DNA of 64,000 nt, taken from positions 31,453,058 through 31,517,057 of the forward strand of contig OX411543.1 of assembly GCA_948146395.1 (NCBI GenBank), read 5' to 3'. Below, one piece after another: positions 1-9,074 of the stretch (its first letter is position 1; the number at the start of each line of letters is the position of its first letter). Origin of the DNA: Fragum whitleyi. Its lineage: Eukaryota > Mollusca > Bivalvia > Cardiida > Cardiidae. Both the position numbers and the translations under genes were made by a program. Below the pieces are notes generated by a model. That model did no database searches. It saw only the letters and a list, made by a program, of their open reading frames with translations, and was not told where the DNA came from.

Positions 1-130
1 ATCTACCTTACTGTGAAAGAACTTTTGAAATGCGACCTCTGGTTGGTCTGTACTAGAACCAATCTCTTTTTCAATAATTTAATTTACAGAATTCCCAGAT
101 GGTCTTTTTCGCGTGATGGGTTGCAAATTT
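1..130 (+). repeat. Interspersed repeat family R1, partial copy
   Basis: The segment aligns by eye with parts of 32240-32490, 50100-50330 and, inverted, 57490-57775. Shared landmarks are a stretch reading CTTTTGAAATGCGACCTCT followed by AATCTCTTTTTCAA and a TTTCCAGATGGTC-like end. No coding potential is visible. The left end is cut by the window edge, so the element type is unknown; it could be a SINE or a short non-autonomous DNA element. Confidence 0.6.
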
Positions 131-2308
131 AAAACAGATTCACCTAAAATGTTCACCATATTGTCTACCGCTACGCCGCTGCCTGTTCGTGATCAGATCC
201 ACAGGCATATAAGGGATATCTCGATAAAAGATTGAATGTAAATATAAAAGGTGGGTCTAGGTGGATGAAAAGTAGAGAGTCGGCCTTTGTCAAAAGAGCT
301 AAAGTTCCTTCCCCGAGGGCGGACATCAATCTTGGTATCTTTGCTTAAAGATTTGGTTCAAAACTGCGACTTGAAATAAAATTTAATTTAGATTGAGCAG
401 TTTTTGTGTCATGTCAATGACAATACATTTTGCAGATAAATAATTAAAATATTTGGCATATTAGGGATCAAGGGGCGGAGGCAGCGATCTATCAATAATC
501 TATCAATAATCACCGACATTGAATTCTATTGTTTATTTTAGTCTAATTTATGTACAATACAATATCACAATACATAAAAGAAAACAATTTACATATAAAA
601 GTACGTGACCATTCAAAAAATGATACAAAATACCATTCTTTTAAAAGAACAGAAATTATTTCTTAACATAAAGTGTTTTCACATATGTATACACATGTTC
701 AACTATACATTGAACAACTAGACAATGTGCGACTAAATTAGATAAAATATGTCAAATCTGAGTCAGTTGCTAAATAAGGTAAAGGATATTTTTCCAATTG
801 CATTGATGTTAAATTGATTCAAGTTTCTTAACCTCCTTTTGAACTTAGAAAATGATTTCTCTTGCTTTTTTTGTCGCAAACTCCTCCTTCGGTTTTACTT
901 CAATAGCTATGGTGTTTTATTCAATCATTGATGACAAGTTGAATGTGCAATTTTTTGTCTGATTTTTGGTTGAATATTTATCTTCTCTATAGCTTAGTGG
1001 TTTACTTTCTATGCGCATTGATGTACTTGTAAATTTTGAAATGAGGGATGCAGACGATCTAATGCAAGGTTCATAATTTTGTACAAATAATCATTTAGTT
1101 ATTTTTTACTTCGCAGATGTTATTTGGATTCAATGAAAACATGAACCTTAGGCGATAATACGTTATACATTTCTTTCGTTTTCAAGTGACCGAGTCGAAT
1201 CCGGTTTAGAGTGATCAAGTCTTTGAAAATACGATTGAATACTCGAACGTTGAACATTTCTTCATTTTATATATACTACAGATTCTGTATCTAATTTAAC
1301 AGTTAACTCTCTTTAAATAGCTCTTCAATTAAAAAGAGCTATTCAAACGGCAATGGTAATATTTCCTTTTATGGAAAAAATATTCAAGAAAAGAACCATT
1401 TTTCCGAGCCTGATACCCTGCATCCTTTTTTCTCTTATTATTTCATGTAACCGAAAATCAAAAGAGCAATGACCATCGCTAGGTTCCCACCCGTCATTGC
1501 TCGGTCATATTGTGTTTATAAATGGGCGTAAATCGGGTGAATCCGCCTGAAAATACTAAACAAAATCCACAAAATTATTTGATTCTCTTGAAACGGGACA
1601 ATTTTCGAGAATGGGACAGTTCTTTTTTGAAAATTTGAAAAGGGGATTCGTGTATTTATATTCAAAACATTCTAATTCATCCGATGATACACACAAAATG
1701 TAAACGGTTTCTCTTAAAAACGTTCACATGTCTACTGTATGGTTCGTAAGGAAATTTATTTGAATTTGATCGGATCCGTCAGAATACTTTGGAAAATGGG
1801 TCTTTTTGAATTTTCACATAAAATTATTCTCATTTAAACAATAAAGGACATAAGTATTATAGGTATTCTCTTGTAATTTTCACGAGATTATTTAAAAGTA
1901 ACAAGGAAGATTCCTTTTGAAAACTTAGTGGATATATCCCACAGCTTTAGAAAAGGAAACCTTGTGAGTCTTCACATATTCTCTTTTTCTCAATAAGTAC
2001 CACAAATTTTATCCTACCCAATTGAAATGATATTTTGATAATGAAGTGGATCCGATTAAAAGGCGGCCTTTTGTTTTTTACCAAAGCTATTTCAAATGTG
2101 TATCTATGCACAGATCACTTCAATGAGAAGTCTACAACAGTTGGTAACGTTGTGAAATTGACATTCACCTCGATCAAAAACATTCTTAATCGCTCTCTTA
2201 GCGCTCCATTCAATCATCCTAAACACTCGCTAAAATCACTAAAAACCAGCTCTGAAATCGTTAAACTCCATTCATAATCGATCATAACGATCAACATTTC
2301 ATTAAAAT
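131..2308. other. Gene-free AT-rich stretch
   Basis: No exon, RNA gene or intact element was recognised. Positions about 2141-2262 resemble 22870-22960 and 26165-26255 (shared phrase ATTTACCTCGATC followed by AATCGCTC), so at least this part is a dispersed repeat. A short open frame at 2035-2277 has no recognisable domain and overlaps that repeat. The missing 5' exons of the downstream vWA-protease gene were looked for here and not found. Confidence 0.5.
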
Positions 2309-2367
2309 TTAAGGTAGTGGACACGTAATAGTTCCGCAACATTTTGGACCACATATTTTTTCACAAT

Positions 2368-2413
2368 GTTAACCGAGGTTTCCTAATGAAATCATTAGGA
2401 AACCTCCGTTAAC
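2368..2413. repeat. Near-perfect 21-bp-arm hairpin
   Basis: Arms 2368-2388 and 2393-2413 match at 20 of 21 positions around a 4-nt AAAT loop. The hairpin lies just inside the left end of the outer TIR element and just upstream of the LINE 5' region. It probably belongs to the outer fold-back element rather than to the LINE. Confidence 0.7.
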
Positions 2414-2554
2414 ACTGTTAAAGTTCATTCATGAGAGGGGGGTCACGTGATTGGTCAGGTCGAGTCGGCCATCTGAAAATTCTCTCCAAAAATTCGCTTT
2501 TTGTGAGCTTGTCGCTGTAGTTTTTCTGGGTATACTGTGATAGGACTAAGCATA

Positions 2555-3697
2555 ATGAGTAACTCTAGCCAGAGACGCAACAGCAAGAAGTTTTCGACAA
2601 ACGCGAGTGGAAATACGGGGAAAATTAACAAGCAAATGGTCAAGGACAAAGACAAAATGGCGGCTAGTCATGAAAAACAGGACGATGAAAATGATTCATG
2701 TTTATTTAGTGACTCGGAAATTGATTTAGATACACAAAATAAAAACAAACAAGCAGAAAAAAGGAAAAGGTTAAGCTCCGGTGGTACGTCAGGTGAGAAT
2801 TATGAACATTTTGAGAAAATGACAAACAAAGAAAAACTGACAATGATCCTAACTAAACTTTGTGAAAATGAAACAAGAATGACAGGTTTTGATAACAAGC
2901 TTGACACTGCCTTGGATAACACAAAACTTTTTCAATTGGAAGAAAAAATCTCAAATCATCACGATCGGATCAAGGTACTCGAGTACAAAAGTATCGATCT
3001 CGAGGCCCGATCTCGTCGAAAAAATCTGATATTTAGAGGTTTTCCTGAGACAAGCGGTGAAGATTGCATTGACAAGATCTTAGTGTTTCTCCAAACAGAT
3101 ATGGAAATTTATGATAGTATTTCTATAGATTGGGCTCACAGACTCGGTCGTCCAAAGCACGGCAAAGATCGCCCCATTATCGTAGCCTTTAGAGACTATA
3201 TGAGCACTGAAATAATCATGTCGTCAACAAGAAAACTCGCTAAATCAAAGATCGGCATCAGTAGAGACTTTCCCAATGAAATTACGACCGCAAGAAAAGA
3301 GCTATGGCCACAGTACAAACACTTAAAGACCAGTTATCCAGATTCGGCTGTAAAAATCCAGTTCCCAGCTAAGTTAGTTAAAAATGGCAAAGTTGTGTGT
3401 GATCTATTTCCTGATTGGAATGAAATCGTAAACACTTCACGAATACATAACACGTCTGGTCAGTGTAGTACACATTCCATTCGAGACACTAAACAAACAT
3501 CAGAATTTTCCCACGGTGAGTCTAGTCAAAACAAACCATATGATGACGAGTCTTATAAACACATTCAACCACAGAGGTCTGGCTCCTCGAATAACAAACC
3601 GCGTAGCTACAGCCAGTCACTTTTCAACAAAGGAACACCCGATAATCCTGACTGTGATAAAGAGGTTGACAGCATCCAACACGAAGACAGTGGGTAG
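2555..3697 (+). CDS. LINE ORF1 protein (RNA-binding, L1 ORF1p-like)
   Basis: This is a 380-residue protein counted from the ATG at 2555; the open frame extends upstream only to non-ATG codons. The N-terminus is basic and Ser/Lys-rich, then Asp/Glu-rich. A predicted coiled coil (about residues 85-150) leads into a segment ending DLEARSRRKNLIFRGFPE, which matches the junction between coiled coil and RRM-like domain in L1-type ORF1 proteins. A basic C-terminal domain (WAHRLGRPKHGKDRPIIVAF onward) follows, and the tail is Ser/His/Asn-rich. By family knowledge such proteins coat the LINE RNA and chaperone target-primed reverse transcription; that role is inferred here. The single TAG stop (3695-3697) is followed in the same frame by 48 nt without another stop and then the ORF2 ATG. 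Confidence 0.85.
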   Translation: MSNSSQRRNSKKFSTNASGNTGKINKQMVKDKDKMAASHEKQDDENDSCLFSDSEIDLDTQNKNKQAEKRKRLSSGGTSGENYEHFEKMTNKEKLTMILTKLCENETRMTGFDNKLDTALDNTKLFQLEEKISNHHDRIKVLEYKSIDLEARSRRKNLIFRGFPETSGEDCIDKILVFLQTDMEIYDSISIDWAHRLGRPKHGKDRPIIVAFRDYMSTEIIMSSTRKLAKSKIGISRDFPNEITTARKELWPQYKHLKTSYPDSAVKIQFPAKLVKNGKVVCDLFPDWNEIVNTSRIHNTSGQCSTHSIRDTKQTSEFSHGESSQNKPYDDESYKHIQPQRSGSSNNKPRSYSQSLFNKGTPDNPDCDKEVDSIQHEDSG

Positions 3698-3745
3698 GCC
3701 GGGCCCGGGAGAATCCCTAGAAAACAAACAAATATAAAGGAACTC

Positions 3746-6700
3746 ATGTGCGGTTTCATAAACGTTAGAGGGTTAAAACGGAGATTACTCTATCCCGAAT
3801 TTAAAAGTGCCATTACTGAATATGACTTATTAGGTGTTGCAGAGACTAATCTCGACCATTTAGATACTATCGACATGCCGGGTTACAAATTTATTTCTAA
3901 AACCAGAAAAAAGATAATTGCTAGGACATCTGGTGGTATTGGAATATTTATTAAAAATGAACTATATGAACACATAGAAGTCGTTAGTAACGAAAGTGAC
4001 CTAATATTGACAGTCAAACTATCTAAAATTTTGTTTCATTTAGATGAAGACCTTATTATTAGTATTGTATATATACCCCCAGAAAGGTCTAGGTACTATG
4101 ATGCAAATGCAATTAACAAATTAGAAAATATTGTAACACGCATGTGTCTGACAAATAAATATGTTATCCTGGCCGGGGACTGGAATGCGCGAATCGCAAA
4201 AATGAAAGATTATGTAATCACAGACGACTTTATCATGTCCGAGATTAATTTAAGCAATACCGACGAAGATTTGAGAAATGCACTCGAAAATCTAGAATAT
4301 TACAAAGTTCAACTAGAAAGAGTAACACAAGATTTAAAAACAAACGCCCTAGGCTTCACACTCATTGACATGTGTAAGAGTAACAAACTCTTTCTATTAA
4401 ACGGTAGATTTGGGAAAGATAGGAATATTGGAAAATCAACATTTAGAGATAGATCAGTAATAGATTACGTATTGGCATCCTCAAACTGTTTTGGCATTCT
4501 AAAAAGTTTTAATGTGAATGAAACTGATTACCTTTTTTCGGATGGTCATGCCCTACTTATGTGGAGTTTGGTACCAGAACAAAGGCTCAACGCTAAACCT
4601 GAAATAGTAAAAAATTCTTCTAAGAAAGCTCTTTGGAATGACAAGCAATCTGATAGGTTTATATCTAATATTGACAGAAATAAACTTGATATATTAACTG
4701 AGAGCATTCAACACCTGGATCAGACATCTTGTAATGTTGACCGGGTCAGTGAGCAAATAACTGAACTTTTAACAGAATCAGCAAATAAGACTTTTGTGCA
4801 AAGCAACCAAACACAAAAAAATGATAAAAACCAACCTTGGTTTGGTAAACAATGCCGTATACAAAGAAAGCAATATCACGTGGCTAAAGCTAACTATATA
4901 AAAAACAGAAGCCTTATAAACAAATATAAACTAAATCAGGCAAGTAAAACATATAAGAAAACTATGAACCACTATATTAATATACATAAAAATAAATCAG
5001 CAGATAGATTAAGAAAACTAAAAACAAGTAACCCAAAAAAGTATTGGAAAATACTAAACAAAAGCAAAAAGAAAAAATCAAACGCAAGCCAATCTCCAGA
5101 TTTAGATGAGTTCTTTGAGCACTTCAAGTCTGTTAATTCAAACTTGCCAGAAAATGAAAGTGAGGATGATTTTGAAATAGGAGTCAATAATATAATAACC
5201 AATGAGGCCTTAAATTCACCTATCACTGGTGCAGAGGTAAAAAAATGCATTAGTAGTCTGAAGAACTCAAAAGCTCCTAGCCATACAGATAATATTTTGA
5301 ATGAATATATTAAGAATTCAGAAGATTTATTCTTACCATCATATGTTTTCCTTTTCAACTCTATCTTGGAAACTAGCCACATCCCAGAATCATGGTCGCT
5401 AGGTACCATACACCCAATATACAAAGGTAAAGGTCCACCTTTAGATCCAAACAACTATAGGCCAATCACCATACTGTCATGTCTTGGCAAACTTTTCACC
5501 GCAATCCTGAATAATAGAATAACAGCTTTTCTTGAAGAAAATGATTTAATTAAAGAAAACCAAGCTGGATTCAGGAAAAACTATTCATGCTCAGACCATC
5601 TATTCACATTACAGTGTCTCATCAATATATTCAAAAAAAGGAAAAACAAGCTATTTTGTTGCTTTATAGACTTTACCCAAGCCTTTGACAAAGTCTGGCG
5701 CACAGGACTATGGTCTAAACTTTTAACCTCGGGTATTAATGGTAAAGTATTTAATGTAATTCATGAAATGTACCAAAATATCAAATCATGTATCTCAATT
5801 AATGGACAAATATCCTCCTTTTTCTCATGTGATTCAGGAGTACGTCAAGGCGAAAACCTTTCACCCATTTTATTCACAATATTTCTAAATGACTTAGAGT
5901 CGCACCTTATATTTAGGGGTGATGACGGAATTTCACTCTCATCTGAAGTAAGCGAACTAATTTGGTTACAAATTTTTGTACTTCTGTATGCGGATGACAC
6001 TATAATTGTGGCTGAAAATGCTGATAAACTACAAATAACTTTAAACCACTTTGAAGAATATTGCACTCTATGGAAACTAAAAGTAAATGTACCAAAAACT
6101 AAAATAATGATCTTTGGCGGGAGAAAAGTATCGCATTACCAATTTATGCTGAACGGCCAAAAAATTGAAATCACAGACAAATATAAGTATCTAGGCATTT
6201 TCTTTAGTAACAATGGCTCTTTTCTATCAGCAAGAAAACACTTAGCAGAACAAGCAACAAAAGCCTACCATTCTATATTAGCCCAATCTAGATCTCTTGA
6301 CCTCCCGATCGACCTCCAGCTTAAACTCTTTGATCACACAGTCCTTCCAATACTACTATATGGCTCTGAGATATGGGGGGCAGAATCTCATGATCTCCTG
6401 GAAAAAGTTCATACAGAATTTTTACGCAAAATAACAAAAGCAAAAAAATCTACTCCTAGATATATGCTTTATGGAGAGTTAGGAAGGTACCCACTAACTG
6501 TGTACATCAAAACAAGAATGGTAAATTTTTGGAATAGACTCATTTGTGGGAAAAATGATAAAATCTCTAAAAAAATCTATATGTTTATGTTAAATGACCA
6601 AAGATACCACAACAATTGGCTACAATCAATTAAAAGTATTTTTGAATCCACTGGTAATGGAATAATATGGCTATCACAAAATCACAATAAAGTGAAAAAT

Positions 6701-7156
6701 ATTCATGGACTTATTCAAAATGACCTAAAAGACCGGTTTAAACAAGAATGGTCTGACAATCTTAAGCAATCTCAGAAAGGTAGAAACTACAGCATATACA
6801 AACAAGAACATTGCTTTGAACCTTACCTCTCAATACTCCCAACATCTTTGGCTATCAATATGTTCCTTTTTAGAACTGCAAACCACAGGTTACCCGTAGA
6901 ATTTGGCCGATGGAACGGTACACCATTTCCTGAAAGATTATGTTCTAAATGCTTATTAAATCAAGTGGGGGATGAGATGCATTACCTATTGACTTGTCCA
7001 ACTTTGTCCATAGAACGTAAACTCTACACCAATAATGTTGAAATATTAAATAATACATTTAGTTTTTCAAAATTATTAAATGTAAAGAATAAGGAAAAGC
7101 TTATCAAACTTAGTAAATTTATGTCAATAATTATGAAAACCGCGAAAGTAGCATGA
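3746..7156 (+). CDS. LINE ORF2: AP endonuclease + reverse transcriptase + CCHC knuckle
   Basis: This 1136-residue polyprotein nicks target DNA and reverse-transcribes the element RNA. The N-terminal endonuclease shows Asn6, Glu33 (AETNLD), the GDWNA motif with Asp145, IDYVL, and a terminal SDGH in place of the usual SDH. The reverse transcriptase has NNYRPITILS, Asp642 in DFTQAFD, RQGENLSPILF and the catalytic YADD at 748-751. A C-terminal zinc knuckle C-X2-C-X9-H-X4-C uses Cys1066, Cys1069, His1079 and Cys1084. There are no stops or frameshifts, and every expected catalytic motif is visible. The start ATG lies 48 nt after the ORF1 stop, in the same frame. The clade is uncertain (Jockey/CR1/L1-like superfamilies share these domains). 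Confidence 0.9.
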   Translation: MCGFINVRGLKRRLLYPEFKSAITEYDLLGVAETNLDHLDTIDMPGYKFISKTRKKIIARTSGGIGIFIKNELYEHIEVVSNESDLILTVKLSKILFHLDEDLIISIVYIPPERSRYYDANAINKLENIVTRMCLTNKYVILAGDWNARIAKMKDYVITDDFIMSEINLSNTDEDLRNALENLEYYKVQLERVTQDLKTNALGFTLIDMCKSNKLFLLNGRFGKDRNIGKSTFRDRSVIDYVLASSNCFGILKSFNVNETDYLFSDGHALLMWSLVPEQRLNAKPEIVKNSSKKALWNDKQSDRFISNIDRNKLDILTESIQHLDQTSCNVDRVSEQITELLTESANKTFVQSNQTQKNDKNQPWFGKQCRIQRKQYHVAKANYIKNRSLINKYKLNQASKTYKKTMNHYINIHKNKSADRLRKLKTSNPKKYWKILNKSKKKKSNASQSPDLDEFFEHFKSVNSNLPENESEDDFEIGVNNIITNEALNSPITGAEVKKCISSLKNSKAPSHTDNILNEYIKNSEDLFLPSYVFLFNSILETSHIPESWSLGTIHPIYKGKGPPLDPNNYRPITILSCLGKLFTAILNNRITAFLEENDLIKENQAGFRKNYSCSDHLFTLQCLINIFKKRKNKLFCCFIDFTQAFDKVWRTGLWSKLLTSGINGKVFNVIHEMYQNIKSCISINGQISSFFSCDSGVRQGENLSPILFTIFLNDLESHLIFRGDDGISLSSEVSELIWLQIFVLLYADDTIIVAENADKLQITLNHFEEYCTLWKLKVNVPKTKIMIFGGRKVSHYQFMLNGQKIEITDKYKYLGIFFSNNGSFLSARKHLAEQATKAYHSILAQSRSLDLPIDLQLKLFDHTVLPILLYGSEIWGAESHDLLEKVHTEFLRKITKAKKSTPRYMLYGELGRYPLTVYIKTRMVNFWNRLICGKNDKISKKIYMFMLNDQRYHNNWLQSIKSIFESTGNGIIWLSQNHNKVKNIHGLIQNDLKDRFKQEWSDNLKQSQKGRNYSIYKQEHCFEPYLSILPTSLAINMFLFRTANHRLPVEFGRWNGTPFPERLCSKCLLNQVGDEMHYLLTCPTLSIERKLYTNNVEILNNTFSFSKLLNVKNKEKLIKLSKFMSIIMKTAKVA

Positions 7157-8706
7157 TAACAGAGTCAATACGTTACAAATAAGCACATAAGTCTAGTAAA
7201 AAGGTAAAGAAAATAATTTATTTATTCTAATAATAAATAATAAATAATTATTATCCAGAATTACCAAATTTGAGTCTAAATTAACTTTTGTTGTAGTTCC
7301 GACGTTTTCCGATACTCAATGTCTCGATAAGTCTCAATCGTACAAGTCTTGCGAACGTTACAACTTTGAACCCAGATTTGCTATTCATATACCTCTGGTT
7401 AACTAACAATCTTTTACCGGATCAAGCCAAATAATCCAACAAGTCAGTTAAAATCAGCAACGTGATTTTATATCCCAAGAAAACAAGTAGCATGATTATT
7501 AACTTGAAATCTAACATGTGAAAGTGGGAAATACCTAGAAACAGGTGGAATTTCCCCCAATCACGTGATAACCCTAAATACACGCAACCGGCTGTCTGGT
7601 GAAATAATTAAAACGCCGTCGATCCGGCAAAGGGTTAGTTAATACTATAGAATTACTTCTCTACAATGAAAATACAAATTTAGTAAACAAAACAATAAAA
7701 CTTACGGAATTTCATTCATGGAAAACAGTAATCCCTTCCAATCGTTTGCATGTCCACGTGCAAGGTCAATCCCAAAGCGTCACTGCAAGGAATCATCCTG
7801 ATTGGCTGTTTATTATATGTTTACTTTGCGGTACCGTTATACAGAGTGTCTTGACCTAGCTTATGCCGAGTTCAATCACACTATGCATGGATAACCCTTA
7901 GCAATGATTTTAAATAAATAAGCCGCACTCATTCAGCCACCGTTTCTCACATAAATATATCTGCAGCTGAAATTTCGTCTTTATTTTGTTTGTTACTCAT
8001 TTATTCTCGCTGGTGGATCTTCCTATAAAGATCTACCAGTTAGTCTATATGAACGTTTTGTTAGTAAAAATGCGAGGTTCGTTATTATCTCTTTTTATAT
8101 TGATCGTGTAACATGCTCATTATCACCATCTATTCAATAGATACAACACGTGTTGTTGTTGTTTTTTTTTCTGATGGCTTATATGAACTATTTTTCTTTT
8201 CCCTGATACAGTGTCTTGGATATTTGTACTTGAATGCAGATGGTAGGGGTGCAGATTGGGCTGTACAAATTCAAGTTTGCACGATGTAACCTGTGCCCAC
8301 ACTTTCTGTAACTCATATGAACTATGACTAAAAAATGGATCATGTCGTCCCTAAAGCATGTGAAATCAATTACATCGCATGGCTTGGACTATTCAATGGT
8401 GGCATAATATAGGAGGGGATTTTGGACAAAGAATTGTCCTAAATCCCCAACTGGATTAAAATACATGTACATTCGAATATGGATTTTCCCGAAAAGAAGT
8501 CTGTCATAACCAACTAATGACTGCCTAATGACTATACTTTCAAATTCAATGAAATGATCTTTATAAAATTTTGACTAATCATGTGTCCTTAAACATGTAT
8601 TATTAGTATCCGAATATTGTTAAAGCTTATGTAGGCATACTTTCTCATGTTGTACAATAATGTACCAAGAGTGAATAAAGGATTTTGTATTGTATTGTAT
8701 TGTATT
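7157..8706 (+). other. LINE 3' region with hairpins and (TTGTA)n tail
   Basis: About 1.5 kb lies between the ORF2 stop and the pentanucleotide tail and has no open frame of note. Two hairpins are visible: one near 8010-8042 (GGTGGATCTT with AAAGATCTACC) and one at about 8414-8447 (GGGGATTTTGGACAA with TTGTCCTAAATCCCC). AATAAAG occurs just before the tail. Structured 3' ends are often recognised by the cognate reverse transcriptase. Part of this stretch could be a second, older repeat rather than true UTR. Confidence 0.55.
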
Positions 8707-8749
8707 ACTTCTGAGACGTTGCAAAACTATTACGGGTCCACTACCTTAA

Positions 8750-8973
8750 CAAATTATTCAACAATTCTTTCGGCTGGTGTAGATTTTAAAACGTCTCATT
8801 AGTACTTGAAGACACAAAATTTGAAAAGAACGAAGATGTTTAGGACGAATTAGCGATAATGTATAATCTCACTTAGATTTCATTAAAAACTTACTCAGCA
8901 TACTCAACCAATATCACTCGATTCATTCAAAATCATTCAATTTGTCAATTACAATTGTAATTCATATTTCCAG
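8750..8973 (+). other. Intron sequence upstream of exon a
   Basis: No further exon of the gene was found between the end of the outer TIR element and exon a. Confidence 0.5.
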
Positions 8974-9074
8974 GGCAATCTTTATAATAACAGATGCTGA
9001 AGAAACATCCACTGATGTAGGTGGAGCAAGGGCTTCAGTAAAATTTCGAAGACTGGCAAATACTTTAAAAGAAG
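8974..9074 (+). CDS. Exon a: vWA domain, central strand
   Basis: The acceptor is ATTTCCAG and the donor GTAAGA. It encodes AIFIITDAEE and a helix ending in LANTLKE, matching the vWA strand that carries the third MIDAS Asp; here the usual TDG reads TDA. The first base completes a codon from an upstream exon. Phase out is 1. Confidence 0.8.

Larger units (their letters stand above)
2415..8706 (+). mobile_element. Non-LTR retrotransposon (LINE), two open ORFs, apparently intact
   Basis: The element has a short 5' region, ORF1 (2555-3697), ORF2 with endonuclease and reverse transcriptase (3746-7156), a long 3' region and a terminal (TTGTA)n tail at about 8684-8706. A simple-repeat tail in place of poly(A) is typical of several non-LTR clades. 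Both ORFs are uninterrupted, so the copy may be young and could be autonomous. The clade is not assigned; ORF1 is L1-like in layout. The 5' boundary is approximate. Confidence 0.85.
2309..8749. mobile_element. TIR-bounded element containing a nested LINE
   Basis: The left end reads TTAAGGTAGTGGACACGTAA and the right end (reverse complement) reads TTAAGGTAGTGGACCCGTAA. Similarity extends to about 31 bp with three mismatches. Between these ends lies a complete LINE. The simplest reading is that a small non-autonomous DNA element was already present and the LINE jumped into it. A clear target duplication for the outer element was not identified. Confidence 0.6.

Noticed and set aside
2035..2277. 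Small open frame as a gene
   Set aside because: It overlaps a dispersed repeat seen again at about 22870 and 26165 and has no domain.
4972..5454. 160-codon minus-strand frame inside LINE ORF2
   Set aside because: A shadow of the plus-strand polyprotein with hydrophobic low-complexity content.
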